Assembly: GCA_018822835.1 (NCBI GenBank)
Contig: JAHJJO010000003.1
Span: 1 to 5,308, forward strand
Reading direction: 5' to 3'
Origin: Patescibacteria group bacterium
Lineage (GTDB): Bacteria > Patescibacteriota > Patescibacteriia > Patescibacteriales > JAHJJO01
DNA: 5,308 nucleotides
Below the pieces are notes generated by a model, which was not told the origin of the DNA, did no database searches, and saw nothing but the letters and a program-made list of their open reading frames with translations. The position numbers and the translations under genes are program-made. Below, piece after piece: positions 4,957 through 5,308 of this stretch (within the stretch, counting starts at the first letter, position 1; the number at the start of each line of letters is the position of its first letter).

Positions 4957-5157
4957 AATTGTATGTTGCGAGTTTGTTGCCTCGGCGCTTCGCGCCTCGG
5001 CACGCGCCCTGCGGGCGCTAAGACCTGATTTTAAAAGGATTTGCCACGCAGAGTGTGGCAAATCCTTTTAAAAACAGCTTTCTCCGTCTCTGGCGGACTT
5101 GCCGAGCCCCGCAGGCGCAGGGGCGAGGCAACAAACTCGCAACATCCAATTTGGCTC
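4951..5157. repeat. 207-bp GC-rich inverted-repeat element overlapping the tRNA 3' end
   Basis: The outer arms 4951-4984 and 5124-5157 pair in 33 of 34 positions (mismatch T4962/C5146). The left arm starts at the last two acceptor-stem bases of tRNA-Gln and includes the discriminator and CCA. Inside are four further hairpins: GGCGC/GCGCC (4984-4996), GCGCCC/GGGCGC (5004-5018), a 19-bp perfect AT/GC-mixed hairpin (5029-5073), and GCCCC/GGGGC (5106-5124). GCCTCGGC(G/A)C is directly repeated (4979 and 4994). Composition is far more GC-rich than the rest of the window, which suggests an acquired or specially maintained element. No transposase is present. It could be a MITE-like repeat or a structured RNA. 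Confidence 0.8.
5029..5073. repeat. Nested perfect 19-bp hairpin
   Basis: TTTTAAAAGGATTTGCCAC (5029-5047) is exactly complementary to 5055-5073, with loop GCAGAGT. Each arm begins or ends with the self-complementary TTTTAAAA. It occupies the centre of the larger element and could be an insertion within it or its apical stem; flanks CCTGA and ACAGC show no target duplication. Confidence 0.75.
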
Positions 5158-5308
5158 CGAACTCTGAACGAAATCCGAACTTTTTTTGAGCAAAATCCAG
5201 AGGATTTTGCGGATTGAATTCCGCCCAGCGTTTCCGCCCGCCTCCGCTTCGCTTCGGCGAGCAAAAATTCATTTTCCCCACACCCCTTTTTCTTTTTGCC
5301 CGCCTGCT
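5158..5308. other. GC-rich structured tail without a recognisable gene
   Basis: The stretch continues the GC-rich composition. It contains a perfect 9-bp hairpin GCAAAATCC-AGA-GGATTTTGC (5190-5210), a competing GCGGA/TCCGC stem (5209-5224), clustered GAAC words (5159-5180) including a run of seven T (5181-5187), CGCTTCGCTTCGGCG (5245-5259), and a pyrimidine-rich end (5271-5308). Two long minus-strand reading frames cross it and the preceding repeat, but they read through palindromic arms in two frames at once and are probably not genes. The start of the next + strand gene is not visible. Confidence 0.5.

Noticed and set aside
5018..5281. Minus-strand 87-residue reading frame, and an overlapping 77-residue frame at 5031-5264
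   Set aside because: Both read through the same palindromic GC-rich repeats in different frames, with no recognised domain and low-complexity Arg/Gly-rich translation. A repeat-derived absence of stop codons explains them better than a gene.

Overview
The window looks like a stretch of a low-GC bacterial chromosome, most plausibly from a Patescibacteria/CPR (Parcubacteria-like) genome. This is an inference from gene content and style: a CPR-type minor-pilin-like prepilin, a CPR-like prepilin peptidase, an ftsA-ftsZ pair, AT-rich coding DNA, TAA at all five visible stop codons, standard code with no recoded TGA, almost no Shine-Dalgarno sequences, and intergenic gaps packed with AT-rich inverted repeats. 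No ribosomal or phylogenetic marker that would fix the taxon is complete here.

Layout, all genes on the + strand. Positions 1-66 are the last 21 codons of a protein whose end resembles PilM. Positions 67-471 are non-coding and hold two inverted-repeat elements. Positions 472-894 encode a type IV prepilin, followed by a perfect palindromic terminator (903-942) and a GCTAAT-type inverted repeat (952-1057). Positions 1075-1839 encode the prepilin peptidase PilD, then comes a GC-rich dRS3/REP-like inverted repeat (1887-1972). Positions 2060-3298 encode FtsA and 3397-4557 encode FtsZ, separated by a heptanucleotide-built inverted repeat. Positions 4558-4882 are non-coding, with another heptad inverted repeat, an intrinsic terminator (4749-4773) and a heptad tract that ends just before tRNA-Gln(CUG) at 4883-4956. 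The final 350 bases are abruptly GC-rich and highly structured. They start with a 207-bp inverted-repeat element whose left arm includes the 3' end of the tRNA.

Functionally there are two modules. The first is type IV pilus biogenesis: a possible PilM platform ATPase-like protein, a prepilin, and the peptidase that would cleave that prepilin at its G8/F9 junction. The second is cell division: FtsA, with its C-terminal amphipathic helix, would anchor FtsZ to the membrane through the FtsZ C-terminal peptide, which is intact here.

I see no defence system, CRISPR array, transposase or clearly new enzyme. The unusual content is non-coding. Most intergenic gaps are filled by palindromic elements of several families. 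A 7-bp-period repeat style (TTGNNAA and its complement) recurs around ftsZ and the tRNA, and a related 7-bp-period tract sits inside the pilD reading frame. A GC-rich structured element is fused to the end of the tRNA gene.
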